DNA of 64,000 nt from Bacteroides sp. MSB163 (GTDB lineage Bacteria; Bacteroidota; Bacteroidia; Bacteroidales; Bacteroidaceae). Made by a program: the position numbers and the translations under genes. Where the stretch lies: contig NZ_CP143867.1 of NCBI RefSeq assembly GCF_036416795.1, forward strand, positions 2,844,001 through 2,908,000. Reading direction: 5' to 3'. Positions 34,867 through 42,563 of the stretch are shown piece after piece; within the stretch, counting starts at the first letter, position 1; each line of letters opens with the position of its first letter. Below the pieces are notes generated by a model, which had not been told where the DNA came from, did not search any database, and worked only from the letters and a program-made list of their open reading frames with translations.

Positions 34867-36123
34867 ATGGATGAGAAGAAGAACACGTTCTCGGTGAGGT
34901 TTTGGATGCGTCGCACGAGAACACAAGGAAACGTATCACCTTTGTTTTGCAGGGTTACAATCTGCGGACAAAGATACGAAATTAATGCGAACTTCTGCGC
35001 ACCGTTGAAGGGCTGGGATGCCAAGGCACAACGCTTCACCGGACGCTCCGCAGAGGAAAAGGATGCTAACCGCATCATAAACGACATGCGTATCAAAATC
35101 GAAGATACGCTGAACAAACTACGTAAGAAGGCGGCGGAAATCAATGTGAGGAACTTCCGGCTTACCTTCGAAGATGACAAGAACGAGTATTCAACCCTGT
35201 CGGCTCTCTTTGAGTACCACCGAATCATCGACGGAAAGAATCTTGAACCTTCCACAAACTTACTGTATGAAGTGACGGAACGGCTGTTGCTGCGCTTCGT
35301 TAAAACCCGTTACAGGCTGTCTGATTACATGGTGGATGCCATTGATAAAGCATTCGTCATGGAGTTCTATGCCTTCCTTCAAGGTTTCAAGAGGGAAGGG
35401 GCAACCCGTGTATGCACCGTGAACGGGGCTATGAAACACATGCAACGTTTCAAGAGGGTTATGAACCTGGCTCTGCAGAACGACTGGATAGCATCGAATC
35501 CGGTCTGTACGCTGCACGTGAAACGTAATAAGGTGGACCGGGGATATCTTGAGGTGGAAGAGATAGAGAAGATAAAGAGGGCTGTGCTGCCACCTTCGCA
35601 TGCTGTATTGCGGGATATGTTCCTTTTTGCCGTCTACACGGGCGTATCTTATATAGATATGGTGAACATGACACCGGAAAATATCACGATCGGTATCGAC
35701 CGGACACGATGGATACACTTTAACCGTCAGAAAACCGGGTTCCGGGTGTCGTTGCCCTTGCTGCCTCCGGCAGAAGAGATACTGGATCACTTTGAATGTT
35801 ACAGGCCGGAAGGGGAGGGGCGCCGGAAAATTTTCCCCATGCTTACCAATCAGGCTACAAACCGCTATCTGAAAGAGATTGCCAAGGTGGCAGGGGTGAA
35901 CAAGGTCGTTACTTTCCACCTTGCCCGACACACCTTCGCCACTACCATCACCCTGCAACAGGGGATACCGATAGAAACCGTCTCGAAGATGTTGGGGCAT
36001 GCCAGCCTCACAACCACGCAAATCTATGCCAAGGTACTGGATAAGAAAATCATGGATGATATGTCGGCTCTGAAGGAAGCGTATGCCAGGAAAGAGGCTC
36101 TGAAGAAAGCAAGTAATCAATAA
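34867..36123 (+). CDS. Tyrosine recombinase (Bacteroides element integrase)
   Basis: A 418-residue integrase with an N-terminal arm-binding-like domain (RTQGNVSPLFCRVTICGQRYEI), SAM-like core-binding domain and a C-terminal catalytic domain: HLARHTFA (His-x-x-Arg), LGHASLTTTQIYA (His and nucleophile Tyr). The first catalytic Arg position reads TGVSYIDM, with Ser where Arg is usual; Bacteroides integrases such as IntDOT share this substitution. It should catalyse integration into tRNA-Gln at the 15-bp repeat. Confidence 0.92.
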   Translation: MDEKKNTFSVRFWMRRTRTQGNVSPLFCRVTICGQRYEINANFCAPLKGWDAKAQRFTGRSAEEKDANRIINDMRIKIEDTLNKLRKKAAEINVRNFRLTFEDDKNEYSTLSALFEYHRIIDGKNLEPSTNLLYEVTERLLLRFVKTRYRLSDYMVDAIDKAFVMEFYAFLQGFKREGATRVCTVNGAMKHMQRFKRVMNLALQNDWIASNPVCTLHVKRNKVDRGYLEVEEIEKIKRAVLPPSHAVLRDMFLFAVYTGVSYIDMVNMTPENITIGIDRTRWIHFNRQKTGFRVSLPLLPPAEEILDHFECYRPEGEGRRKIFPMLTNQATNRYLKEIAKVAGVNKVVTFHLARHTFATTITLQQGIPIETVSKMLGHASLTTTQIYAKVLDKKIMDDMSALKEAYARKEALKKASNQ

Positions 36124-36138
36124 CTATACATTATTAAT

Positions 36139-36378
36139 ATGAAGAAGAAACTCATTGAACAGAATGCGCTGGATGCAGCTGAACGATTGACGGAAATGAC
36201 AGACAGGGAGTATCTGCGCAGTGCGGATGTAACACGGATATTCAGTATCAGCAACTCCACGCTGAAGCTGATGCGGGCCAGTGGTGCGCTGCCCTGTTAC
36301 CGATTCGGGAAGACGTACCTCTATAAAAGAGAGGAAATAGAGGCATGCCTCGTAAAAATCATAGCGGAGAGGGGGTAA
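36139..36378 (+). CDS. Excisionase/MerR-type helix-turn-helix protein
   Basis: A 79-residue HTH_17 protein: EYLRSADVTRIFSISNSTLKLMRASGALPCYRFGKTYLYKREEIEACL is the typical excisionase-like winged helix with an aromatic wing. It begins 15 bp after the integrase gene, as expected for a recombination directionality factor or regulator. It is too short to separate the two roles. Confidence 0.8.
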   Translation: MKKKLIEQNALDAAERLTEMTDREYLRSADVTRIFSISNSTLKLMRASGALPCYRFGKTYLYKREEIEACLVKIIAERG

Positions 36379-36380
36379 TC

Positions 36381-36620
36381 ATGGAAGATGGAAAAAAACT
36401 GCAGGAGAACTTGAACCGATTGCTGCAGAGGCTGAGAACGATGCAACAGGAGAGCGAAGAGAAGCGGAAAAGATACGAGGAAAAAGGCTGTGTGTATCTG
36501 GAAGGCGTGTATAGCGGCGAAGAGAGTGGCTTGTTCTACGCGGCTGAGATGCTGAATAACGTATTGCTTTGTAACGACATAAAGAGAGAGGGGGCGGAAG
36601 ATGGCGAAACAAGGCTTTAG
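36381..36620 (+). CDS. Small coiled-coil protein of the element
   Basis: A 79-residue protein from the ATG at 36381, two bases after the HTH gene stop. Residues 1-35 are a charged coiled coil (LQENLNRLLQRLRTMQQESEEKRKRY); the rest reads GCVYLEGVYSGEESGLFYAAEMLNNVLL. I do not recognise the family. It overlaps the DUF4373 gene by 20 bp, so it belongs to the same transcript as xis-like and DUF4373 genes. Confidence 0.6.
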   Translation: MEDGKKLQENLNRLLQRLRTMQQESEEKRKRYEEKGCVYLEGVYSGEESGLFYAAEMLNNVLLCNDIKREGAEDGETRL

Positions 36621-37860
36621 CTATTACAAGGCGGAGACCGACCGCTTTCAGGACATCAAGATCAAGCGGTTGAAGAAACGCTACCACTGTACCGGCTACG
36701 CCGTGTATCAGTATGTGCTGAATGAGATATACCGGGTGCGCGGTTACTTCCTGCAGTTCACCGAAGACCATCTGTTCGATGTGTCGGAGTACTGGGATAT
36801 TGATGAGGAACTGGTGACGGAAATCATCGGCTACTGTGCCGAAATCGGGCTGTTCTCCGCTCAGCTGTGGCAGGAAAAAGGGGTGTTGACCGGGCGAAGC
36901 ATACAGGCACGCTACATCGACATCTGCAAGGTGTGCAAGAAGACGGCGATAATTGAGGAAGGCTTCCGGCTGGTACCTGCGGAACAAGCGGCTCCAGCAC
37001 CGCCTCCACTGCCTTCTCTCTTCCCGGGAGAAGAGTTTCCAACAATGCGGATTGTTCCCGGAAGAATAGCCACGGAAGCGACAGGCGGAAGTGAGGTAGC
37101 GGCATCACTTCCAGCCGCCTCTCCGGCTTCGCCGTCGTGTCCGGCTGTGGCACCGCTTCCGGCTTCACCGTCACCACGCGAAGAAACGCCACGGCGGGCG
37201 GCGGTTGCGGTTGCCGAAAAAATAACGCCTCAAGGTATTGGTACCGCTGTTTTGGAGGAACTGGAGGCGGCGGAGGTGCGGGAGGTTTCGGAAGGTTTCC
37301 AGAAGTTTCCGGAAACTTCCGGAAAAACTCCGGAAGAATCCGACAAATCTATTAAAAGCTATACAAGTGAAACTAAACCCTCCTCTGACTCCCCCCGTGA
37401 GGAGGCGGACAAGGCTTCGCTCTCCAGGAACAGAAAACGGCTTCGCCTGTTGCTGCAGTCGGTAGGCTGCATCGATCAGGACTGGCGGTGGATATGCACG
37501 GTAGAGGGTGTAGAGGCGGAGGCGTCTCCGGTGTGGCAGTTGGTGGAAGAGCTGAAGGCGAGCGGCGGACGGCACACGTTCGGCGGCTACGTGATGCCCT
37601 CGCTTCGCTCGCTGGTGGCGGCGGGAAGGTTGCGGATAAGGCCTCAGACGGTGGACACGGCGGCAGAGCTGCGGCGGTTGCTGCAGGAGGTGAAAGTGCC
37701 GAGCTACGACATCGAGAAGGTGCTGAAAGCGGCGGCGGGGCTTGAACCCGTGTTGCGGGAGGCGATTGCGGAGGTGCGGCGGAGCAAAGGCAAGATAACA
37801 ATGCCCGGCAAGTACCTGATGGCGCAGCTCAGGAAGGTGACGCCTGCGGAAGCTTCGTGA
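36601..37860 (+). CDS. DUF4373 (Lin1244/Lin1753-like) replication-associated protein
   Basis: A 419-residue protein. The N-terminal ~125 residues (GFSYYKAETDRFQDIKIKRLKKRYHCTGYAVYQYVL) are a DUF4373 winged-helix-like domain found in primosome/replication proteins of Bacteroides elements. Residues ~130-270 are a Pro/Ala/Ser-rich linker. The C-terminal part (DWRWICTVEG...SPVWQLVEELKASGG...GGYVMPSLRSLVAAG) resembles the C-terminal domain often attached to it. An origin-binding or helicase-loading role is plausible. GC is very high. Confidence 0.75.
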   Translation: MAKQGFSYYKAETDRFQDIKIKRLKKRYHCTGYAVYQYVLNEIYRVRGYFLQFTEDHLFDVSEYWDIDEELVTEIIGYCAEIGLFSAQLWQEKGVLTGRSIQARYIDICKVCKKTAIIEEGFRLVPAEQAAPAPPPLPSLFPGEEFPTMRIVPGRIATEATGGSEVAASLPAASPASPSCPAVAPLPASPSPREETPRRAAVAVAEKITPQGIGTAVLEELEAAEVREVSEGFQKFPETSGKTPEESDKSIKSYTSETKPSSDSPREEADKASLSRNRKRLRLLLQSVGCIDQDWRWICTVEGVEAEASPVWQLVEELKASGGRHTFGGYVMPSLRSLVAAGRLRIRPQTVDTAAELRRLLQEVKVPSYDIEKVLKAAAGLEPVLREAIAEVRRSKGKITMPGKYLMAQLRKVTPAEAS

Positions 37861-37966
37861 CGGGAAGAATCCGGAGGATTGGTCTGTTCACCTCACGAAT
37901 GAGGCGAGCAAAAACAGTGTATAACCGCACATGAACAGGGCTTTCGTGTGCAGAAATGGAGGAATT

Positions 37967-38251
37967 ATGGAACAGAATCAAGTGAAAACAACTGCCGACC
38001 TGGGCGGCAGGTATTACCCCCGTAAGATGCGGCGGGGCTGGTGTGTGGCGCATCGTGTAAGTGTGTGCGGAGTGGCTATCGAGCGTTTCGGTGTGAATTG
38101 CGCCACGTATGCGGAGGCCTTCGACAGGGCGGACCGGATGAACCGGAAAGAAGCGGCAACGCCTGAGGGGACAGAACGTTCAACGGCTGAAACCGCTTCG
38201 GAAGGTACTGGAGAGCATTTTTCTGACGTCAGGAAGGGGGTGCGGCCATGA
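37967..38251 (+). CDS. Short unknown element protein
   Basis: A 94-residue protein from the ATG at 37967. The first half (TTADLGGRYYPRKMRRGWCVAHRVSVCGVAIERFGVNCATYAEAFDRADRMNRKEA) is basic and compact; the C-terminal ~35 residues are low complexity. No family recognised. It overlaps the next gene in an ATGA junction, which supports real translation. Confidence 0.55.
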   Translation: MEQNQVKTTADLGGRYYPRKMRRGWCVAHRVSVCGVAIERFGVNCATYAEAFDRADRMNRKEAATPEGTERSTAETASEGTGEHFSDVRKGVRP

Positions 38252-38517
38252 GTAGCGAGAAGGTATCTACACTCACCATCAGGCTGACGGCGGAAGAAGC
38301 CGCTCAGCTGGAGGCGTTGAAGACGCTGACGAACAAGGCGACGGGCAGCGAAGCGTTGAAGTACGTGATGCGGGAGTATCCGCGGTTTGTAGAACACTAC
38401 AAACAGGACGTTGCGAAGCAACAGCAAGCGCAGCGGGATGCGGCGGAGATGCGCCGGGCGGTGTGCGGTTATGTGGAGGCGTTGCAACGGCTTCAGGCGG
38501 TGGCACTTCGGGAGTAG
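38248..38517 (+). CDS. Ribbon-helix-helix-like small DNA-binding protein
   Basis: An 89-residue protein. Residues 6-40 (VSTLTIRLTAEEAAQLEALKTLTNKATGSEAL) fit the RHH pattern: a short polar strand followed by two helices. The rest is a long charged helix that may dimerise. RHH proteins bind arrays of short repeats, for example at plasmid centromeres. The gene lies directly before the long inverted arm full of phased motifs, so it is the best candidate to bind them; that link is inference. Confidence 0.6.
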   Translation: MSSEKVSTLTIRLTAEEAAQLEALKTLTNKATGSEALKYVMREYPRFVEHYKQDVAKQQQAQRDAAEMRRAVCGYVEALQRLQAVALRE

Positions 38518-38536
38518 TGGACCTGAAGGGGAGGGG

Positions 38537-38732
38537 TGATAGCAACCTTTCCGGAGATATCGCCTTGGTACCAGGTGTGACTGATAGCATTTTCTTTTCA
38601 GGAAGAGTTGCCGGCTGCCGGATATTGATAGCAATATCTTGCTCAGCTTCGTTGATGAAGCCAAGATCTCCTGATTGTAGCGATAGCAATATTGCTTCCG
38701 GAAGATCTTGCCGGCTCGGAGAATTGCTATTA
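38537..38732 (+). repeat. TGATAGCAA array, left arm
   Basis: TGATAGCAA-type sites begin at 38537, 38582 (TGATAGCAT), 38626 and 38681 (CGATAGCAA), spaced 45, 44 and 55 bp. An inverted copy, TTGCTATTA, starts at 38724. Spacings are close to multiples of 11. The array starts 20 bp after the RHH gene stop. Confidence 0.75.
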
Positions 38733-39052
38733 GTTCTGCGGATGGCGGTGCGGGTATTTCCCTGCGGAATGGGTGGCAGTATCTCTTTCACCACGCCACT
38801 TCCCCAATGCACCCGCCGCCCGCGCCTCCGTAAACTGCAGCGCCAGCGGCGACCGCAAAGGGCAAGCCGCGTTACGGGCGGCTGTTTCTGTCCCGAGGCA
38901 GCTATAAGGCTTCTGCGGTCATCAGGCTTCCGGCTCTTGCGCCCATGCCGCCTGCCCCTTTGGGTTTGTAACCATTTGGCGGGTCATGCCGCATTTACTG
39001 TGTGCGTTTAAGGAACGGGCTTAGGGGGCACTCCCTGCGGAATGGTGGCGAA

Positions 39053-39124
39053 GTTACTACTGCATCCGGAGCAAGGTTACTCCGCATCTGTAGAAAGATT
39101 ACTCCGCCAGCGTAGAAAAGTTAC
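39053..39124 (+). repeat. 22-bp-phased TTACT array, left arm
   Basis: GTTACTAC/GTTACTCCGC/ATTACTCCGC/GTTACTCCGC begin at 39053, 39076, 39098 and 39120: steps of 23, 22 and 22 bp. Confidence 0.75.
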
Positions 39125-39309
39125 TCCGCCTGCCAATAGTCCGGAAGGACAGTTTTGCCGCGCCTGCATCCGTTTCTCCGGAAGGATAGTGTTGCCGCGG
39201 TCAGAGTATCGTCGGGCCCGTCGCCCGCCGATGTTGCAGATGCCCTTCCCCTTCAGTGGTATTTCCCTTTTATCCCTGCACGAATGCGGATAAAAGAGAG
39301 ATGAGCTTA

Positions 39310-39390
39310 GTATTAAACATAATCGGCGAGATAATATCGGCTGGGCGGAAATACCGCTATTCCAGCCGATATTCCGATTATATTTAATAC
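39310..39390. repeat. Covarying 81-nt hairpin, left copy
   Basis: Outer stem: GTATTAAACATAATCGG with CCGATTATATTTAATAC. Inner 12-bp stem: AATATCGGCTGG with CCAGCCGATATT. Loop: GCGGAAATACCGCTATT, itself able to form a GCGG/CCGC mini-stem. The counterpart is at 44773-44864. Confidence 0.85.
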
Positions 39391-39631
39391 CGGTTTCTAC
39401 AGCCCCGCAGCTACCCGCTGCCAACGGGGCTGACCGTGCGGCATGGGTGCCCCGCCTGATGGGTGTCCGGCAGTCCGCTGTGCCGCCGTGCTTCGGGGCG
39501 CTGCATTGTGCGGTTTAGCAAGGTTCCGGCTCACTCTCGCGCCCCGGTCGTGGCGGCAAGGCGGGGGAGCGGGCATTTACTCAGGAAGTTTTCTGGTGTG
39601 GGCTTCCGGCTTTAGTCCGGAGGTTTCCGAA

Positions 39632-39681
39632 GTTACTCCGCCTGATGCCCTGAGTCACTCCGCCTTGTGCCCGAAGTTACT
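39632..39681 (+). repeat. Second 22-bp-phased TTACT/TCACT array, left arm
   Basis: GTTACTCCGC, GTCACTCCGC and GTTACTCCAGC begin at 39632, 39654 and 39676, exactly 22 bp apart. Confidence 0.75.
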
Positions 39682-39881
39682 CCAGCCTTACGCCGCCTGC
39701 CGTCCGGCCAAGCCCAGGGCGTGCCCGCTGAAGACGGGCACAACTCCCCCAGGCGGCAAAGCCGCCGTCTCCCTCCGCCTGCGGTGGGCGGACAGGACAG
39801 AGTGTCGGAAGTGGACAAGAATTTTAGTCGTATAGTGGACAAGTTTTCATCCCATTTGCGTACAGTCTGCGTACTGAACTT

Positions 39882-40090
39882 GTCACTTACTAACGCTTAC
39901 CTGTCACTTACCAATACTTACCGGAGGCCTTACCAGCACTTACCGAATGAATATCGGGCACTTTTCGGGCACTTACCAACACTTACCGGGTACTTATCGG
40001 GCACCTGCCTGTCACTTACCGACACTTACCGGGATACTTACCACCACTTACCGAACGAACATCGGGCACTTTTCGGGCACTTGTCATGGA
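39882..40090 (+). repeat. ~11-bp-phased CACTTACC array
   Basis: CTTACC-type units begin (at TTAC) at 39887, 39897, 39908, 39918, 39930, 39940, 39973, 39983, 40016, 40026, 40038 and 40048, with degenerate units (CACTTTTC, TACTTATC) filling gaps. Steps are 10-12 bp or multiples. It lies between the left inverted arm and the DUF4248 gene. Confidence 0.85.
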
Positions 40091-40098
40091 AGATATTG

Positions 40099-40223
40099 CA
40101 CACTGTTTTGCACACTCCTGTCACACTTCTGTCACACTTTGCACACTTTCCGGCACACTACGGCCATGTCTCAGTCACACTTCCGTCACACCCCGTCACA
40201 CCCTGCACACTGTTTTGCACACT
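40099..40223 (+). repeat. ~11-bp-phased (T/G)CACACT array
   Basis: CACACT-type units begin at 40099, 40111, 40122, 40133, 40142, 40154, 40176, 40187, 40197, 40206 and 40218, average step about 10.8 bp. It directly follows the CACTTACC array with a different core word. Confidence 0.85.
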
Positions 40224-40318
40224 CCTAACTATACTTATATATAGCCTCCGTGCCTATCTGTACGCCATTTCCGTATAAAAAGCGTACATTTACAGTTGTA
40301 AATCAAACAATTATTATT

Positions 40319-40645
40319 ATGACCTCTGACGCATTTCTCCCCAAACCCCGCAATATCGCCGCCACTACAGGCGGTGTAACCACCCATTTACGCACCGCCT
40401 CCGGCAGTGTGCCGGCTGGTGTGTCGGCACACCTCGAAAACCGTTCCTACGGCTTCAAGGAACTGGCCGTCTTGTATTTCCCCAACATTGCCCCCGCCAG
40501 TGCCAGCATCCGCCTGAAGGCTTGGATAAAAGATAGTCCGGAACTGTTACAAATCCTTGCCGGTACGAACTACCACCTCACGGCGCGTGTACTAACTCCT
40601 CGTCAGGCTGGAATGATTGAAAACGCCTTCGGCTCACCCTTCTGA
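40319..40645 (+). CDS. DUF4248 family protein
   Basis: A 108-residue protein. FKELAVLYFPNIAPASASIRLKAWIKDSPELLQILAGTNYHLTARVLTPRQAGMIENAFGSPF is the DUF4248 core. In Bacteroides these small proteins recur beside an amidase and an HU-like gene, often near capsule loci and mobile elements; their function is unknown to me. I chose the ATG at 40319 after an A/T-rich leader, rather than the longer frame that enters the repeat region. Confidence 0.8.
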   Translation: MTSDAFLPKPRNIAATTGGVTTHLRTASGSVPAGVSAHLENRSYGFKELAVLYFPNIAPASASIRLKAWIKDSPELLQILAGTNYHLTARVLTPRQAGMIENAFGSPF

Positions 40646-40668
40646 CCTAATCCTTTAACTCTCAACTC

Positions 40669-41238
40669 ATGAAGCCAATCATCATCCGTCAGCCTGTTCC
40701 CGTTGCCGTCAGCGCAATGCCTGCCGACAGCATGCCAACGCTACGTCTGGACTGTATCCGCAGTATCAACCTGATTGTAGTACATTGCACCGCCTCCCGC
40801 TGCGACCGCCGTCTTACCCCCGATGACCTGGAGGCGGAACACCGCCGCCGCAACTTCAAGGGTTGTGGTTATCACTTCTTCATCTCCCGCGAAGGCATCA
40901 TCTTTCCGATGCGGCCGCTCGACCGCGTCGGTGCTCATGTTCGCGGCTTCAACGCCCGTTCCATCGGCATTGCCTACGAAGGCGGGTTAACGCCCGAGGG
41001 CATCGCTGCCGATACCCGTACGCCCGATCAGTGTCAGTCGTTGCGCTTCCTCATTCGCATGTTGCTTGATATCTATCCGGAAAGCACGGTTTGCGGCCAT
41101 CGTGACCTCAGCCCCGACCTGAACGGAAACGGTACTATTGAGCCATGCGAGTGGATAAAGCAATGTCCCTGTTTTGATGCGGTTCAGGAATATGCCCCGT
41201 TCTGTCTCAAGGCCTTCCGGCGGCGTCTGTTCCGATAA
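40669..41238 (+). CDS. N-acetylmuramoyl-L-alanine amidase (Amidase_2, T7 lysozyme-like)
   Basis: A 189-residue zinc amidase. Zinc ligands appear as His in IVVHCTASRC, His in VCGHRDLSPDLNGNG and Cys in KQCPCFD; the catalytic Tyr is in GCGYHFFI. It cleaves the lactyl-Ala bond of peptidoglycan. There is no signal peptide, so it would need lysis or another route to reach the wall. It follows the DUF4248 gene by 23 bp and precedes a 40-residue ORF, a gene order I recall as common in Bacteroides. Confidence 0.88.
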   Translation: MKPIIIRQPVPVAVSAMPADSMPTLRLDCIRSINLIVVHCTASRCDRRLTPDDLEAEHRRRNFKGCGYHFFISREGIIFPMRPLDRVGAHVRGFNARSIGIAYEGGLTPEGIAADTRTPDQCQSLRFLIRMLLDIYPESTVCGHRDLSPDLNGNGTIEPCEWIKQCPCFDAVQEYAPFCLKAFRRRLFR

Positions 41239-41340
41239 CCGCACATAACTGCCGCCATCTGCCGCCAACCTGACGCACTGTCCGCCACTACGCCCTGGCT
41301 TCGTACCTTCGCCGTCGAACAATTAACAACTGATATTGCT

Positions 41341-41463
41341 ATGAAAACTGTACTGAAGTGGGCGTTCCGCGCCCTGAAATTCGTGTTTACGAACGAGAAA
41401 GTTATCGACCTCATCGCCTCCCTGTTGGGTAAATCGGGCGACCGAAAGTCTGATAGGAAGTAG
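41341..41463 (+). CDS. 40-residue basic amphipathic protein
   Basis: MKTVLKWAFRALKFVFTNEK followed by VIDLIASLLGKSGDRKSDRK. It has an amphipathic N-terminal helix and a basic tail. In similar Bacteroides modules a short membrane peptide follows the amidase; this one sits in that place but the sequence is not the usual one. A clear terminator follows at 41490-41515. It could be a small membrane-active peptide. Confidence 0.5.
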   Translation: MKTVLKWAFRALKFVFTNEKVIDLIASLLGKSGDRKSDRK

Positions 41464-41489
41464 TAACTGGTGAAGAGTTCAACCGAAAG

Positions 41490-41515
41490 AAAGCCGCCCC
41501 ATGAGGAGCGGCTTT
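41490..41515 (+). terminator. Terminator of the DUF4248-amidase operon
   Basis: AAAGCCGC (41490-41497) pairs with GCGGCTTT (41508-41515), followed by TTTTT. Confidence 0.85.
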
Positions 41516-41528
41516 TTTTTGTCCGGTG

Positions 41529-41740
41529 GTAACAGGCGGTAACAATTCGGAAGGAAAAGTGTAACAGAAGTGTAATATTCAGTCACAGGCAGTCACGGCA
41601 GAGTCACAGGGCGGTAACAAATAGGTAACAGCAATACCCGCCACAGGCGTTCTGAACGGTGCTACGGTCACAATCCGGTAACAGCTGGTAATAGCTGCGT
41701 CACAATTCGGTCACAGCACCGGTAACAATGGTAACAATCA
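41529..41740 (+). repeat. ~11-bp-phased GGTAACA/GTCACA array
   Basis: GTAAC or GTCAC cores begin at 41529, 41539, 41561, 41572, 41582, 41592, 41603, 41614, 41625, 41667, 41678, 41688, 41699, 41710, 41722 and 41731. Steps are 9-12 bp or multiples. GGTAA is the reverse complement of the TTACC core of the array at 39882-40090, so the two arrays flank the amidase operon in opposite orientation. Confidence 0.85.
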
Positions 41741-41752
41741 GCCGTAAGAATT

Positions 41753-41886
41753 TTCTTACCCCTCAAAGTGTCCCTGTGAGAATTTTCTTACCCCCCGTAA
41801 AGAAAATCTTACGGGGTAAACCTTCTTTTTTTACGGGGAGTAAACAGAATTTTACCCCGTAAGCCTCCGGTACTTTACGGGGGTAA
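41753..41886. repeat. Cluster of GTAA/TTAC palindromes
   Basis: Interleaved short palindromes such as GTAAGAATTTTCTTAC (41754-41769) and GTAAAGAAAATCTTAC, and repeated TTACGGGG/CCCCGTAA words, fill this stretch before the HU-like gene. Confidence 0.7.
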
Positions 41887-42037
41887 AAAAACACGTCCGA
41901 TGCATATAACCGCACAAATCCGTATTCATCCGCACAAACCCCGCCACGCCTCGCGCGTACGTGCGTACATTTGTTATCGTATTCCTGGCATCAGGAACAT
42001 ATTCCTAAATATAAACCCATTAAAACCCTTTAAAAAA

Positions 42038-42499
42038 ATGGCTGTATCTTATTCTGTATCCGCTCGCAAGAACCCCGCTAAGCCAAACGAGGCTCCGAAA
42101 TTCTACGCCCAAACGAAAGCCAGTGGCGAGGCTGATTTCAAAACATTAACCCGCGCTGCCGCCGACCGTTGTACGGTGACTGCATCCGATGCAAAGGCTG
42201 TGCTGGATAGTCTGATGACTACCATGCAGGAGAAGCTCGCCAACGGTGAGATTGTCCGTCTGCAGGACCTCGGAAGTTTCCGTGTTGTTATCGGCTCGAA
42301 AGGTGCCGTATCTGAAGACAAATTCAACTCTACGTTGATTACGAAAGCTCGTATCGTCTTTACTCCCTGCCCTGAATTGAAGTCGCTGATGAAGACATTG
42401 AGCTTCAAAAAGACCGGAGTTGCCACTAAATCCTCAGGTAATGAAGGTGGCGGTAATGAAGGTGGTGAAGGTGGTTTGGACGAAAACCCACTGGGTTAA
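42038..42499 (+). CDS. HU-family DNA-binding protein with Gly-rich tail
   Basis: A 153-residue HU-like protein. The core ADFKTLTRAAADRCTVTASDAKAVLDSLMTTMQEKLANGEIVRLQDLGSFRVVIG matches the HU fold of the Bacteroides HU-HIG group; the C-terminal ~25 residues are a Gly/Glu-rich tail (GNEGGGNEGGEGG). It probably bends DNA. Encoded next to the phased arrays, it could shape them. I chose the ATG at 42038 because upstream codons run into noncoding palindromes. Confidence 0.85.
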   Translation: MAVSYSVSARKNPAKPNEAPKFYAQTKASGEADFKTLTRAAADRCTVTASDAKAVLDSLMTTMQEKLANGEIVRLQDLGSFRVVIGSKGAVSEDKFNSTLITKARIVFTPCPELKSLMKTLSFKKTGVATKSSGNEGGGNEGGEGGLDENPLG

Positions 42500-42526
42500 G
42501 TCTCCAACGAACTTCTGAACGTTCTA

Positions 42527-42563
42527 AATTCCCCCGACGAAATGAAAAATCGTCGGGGGAATT
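42527..42563 (+). terminator. Terminator after the HU-like gene
   Basis: AATTCCCCCGACGA (42527-42540) pairs with TCGTCGGGGGAATT (42550-42563), followed by TTTTTTTT. Confidence 0.9.

Larger units (their letters stand above)
38537..39842 (+). repeat. Left arm of the ~1.2-1.3-kb inverted repeat
   Basis: This GC-rich segment is a diverged reverse complement of 44362-45540. Long stretches match closely, such as 38790-39060 with 45060-45320. It contains a TGATAGCAA array, a 22-bp TTACT array, a strong hairpin and two short GC hairpins. Open frames exist on both strands but look like by-products of composition. Confidence 0.88.

Noticed and set aside
35260..36120. 286-codon minus-strand frame opposite the integrase
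   Set aside because: It is fully antisense to a well-supported integrase, and its translation is rich in His/Cys/Arg as expected for a shadow frame.
39310..39390. Hairpin as an integron attC site
   Set aside because: No core GTTRRRY/RYYYAAC ends and no integron integrase are present.
39882..40223. Short phased repeats as a degenerate CRISPR
   Set aside because: Unit length equals the period (~11 bp), so there is no room for spacers; the cores are degenerate and phased.
38463..40278. Long open frames in and beside the left arm (for example 38463-39011 and 39667-40278, plus strand)
   Set aside because: They arise from high GC and tandem repeats, run through hairpins and arrays, overlap frames on the other strand, and show no protein-like pattern or start signals.
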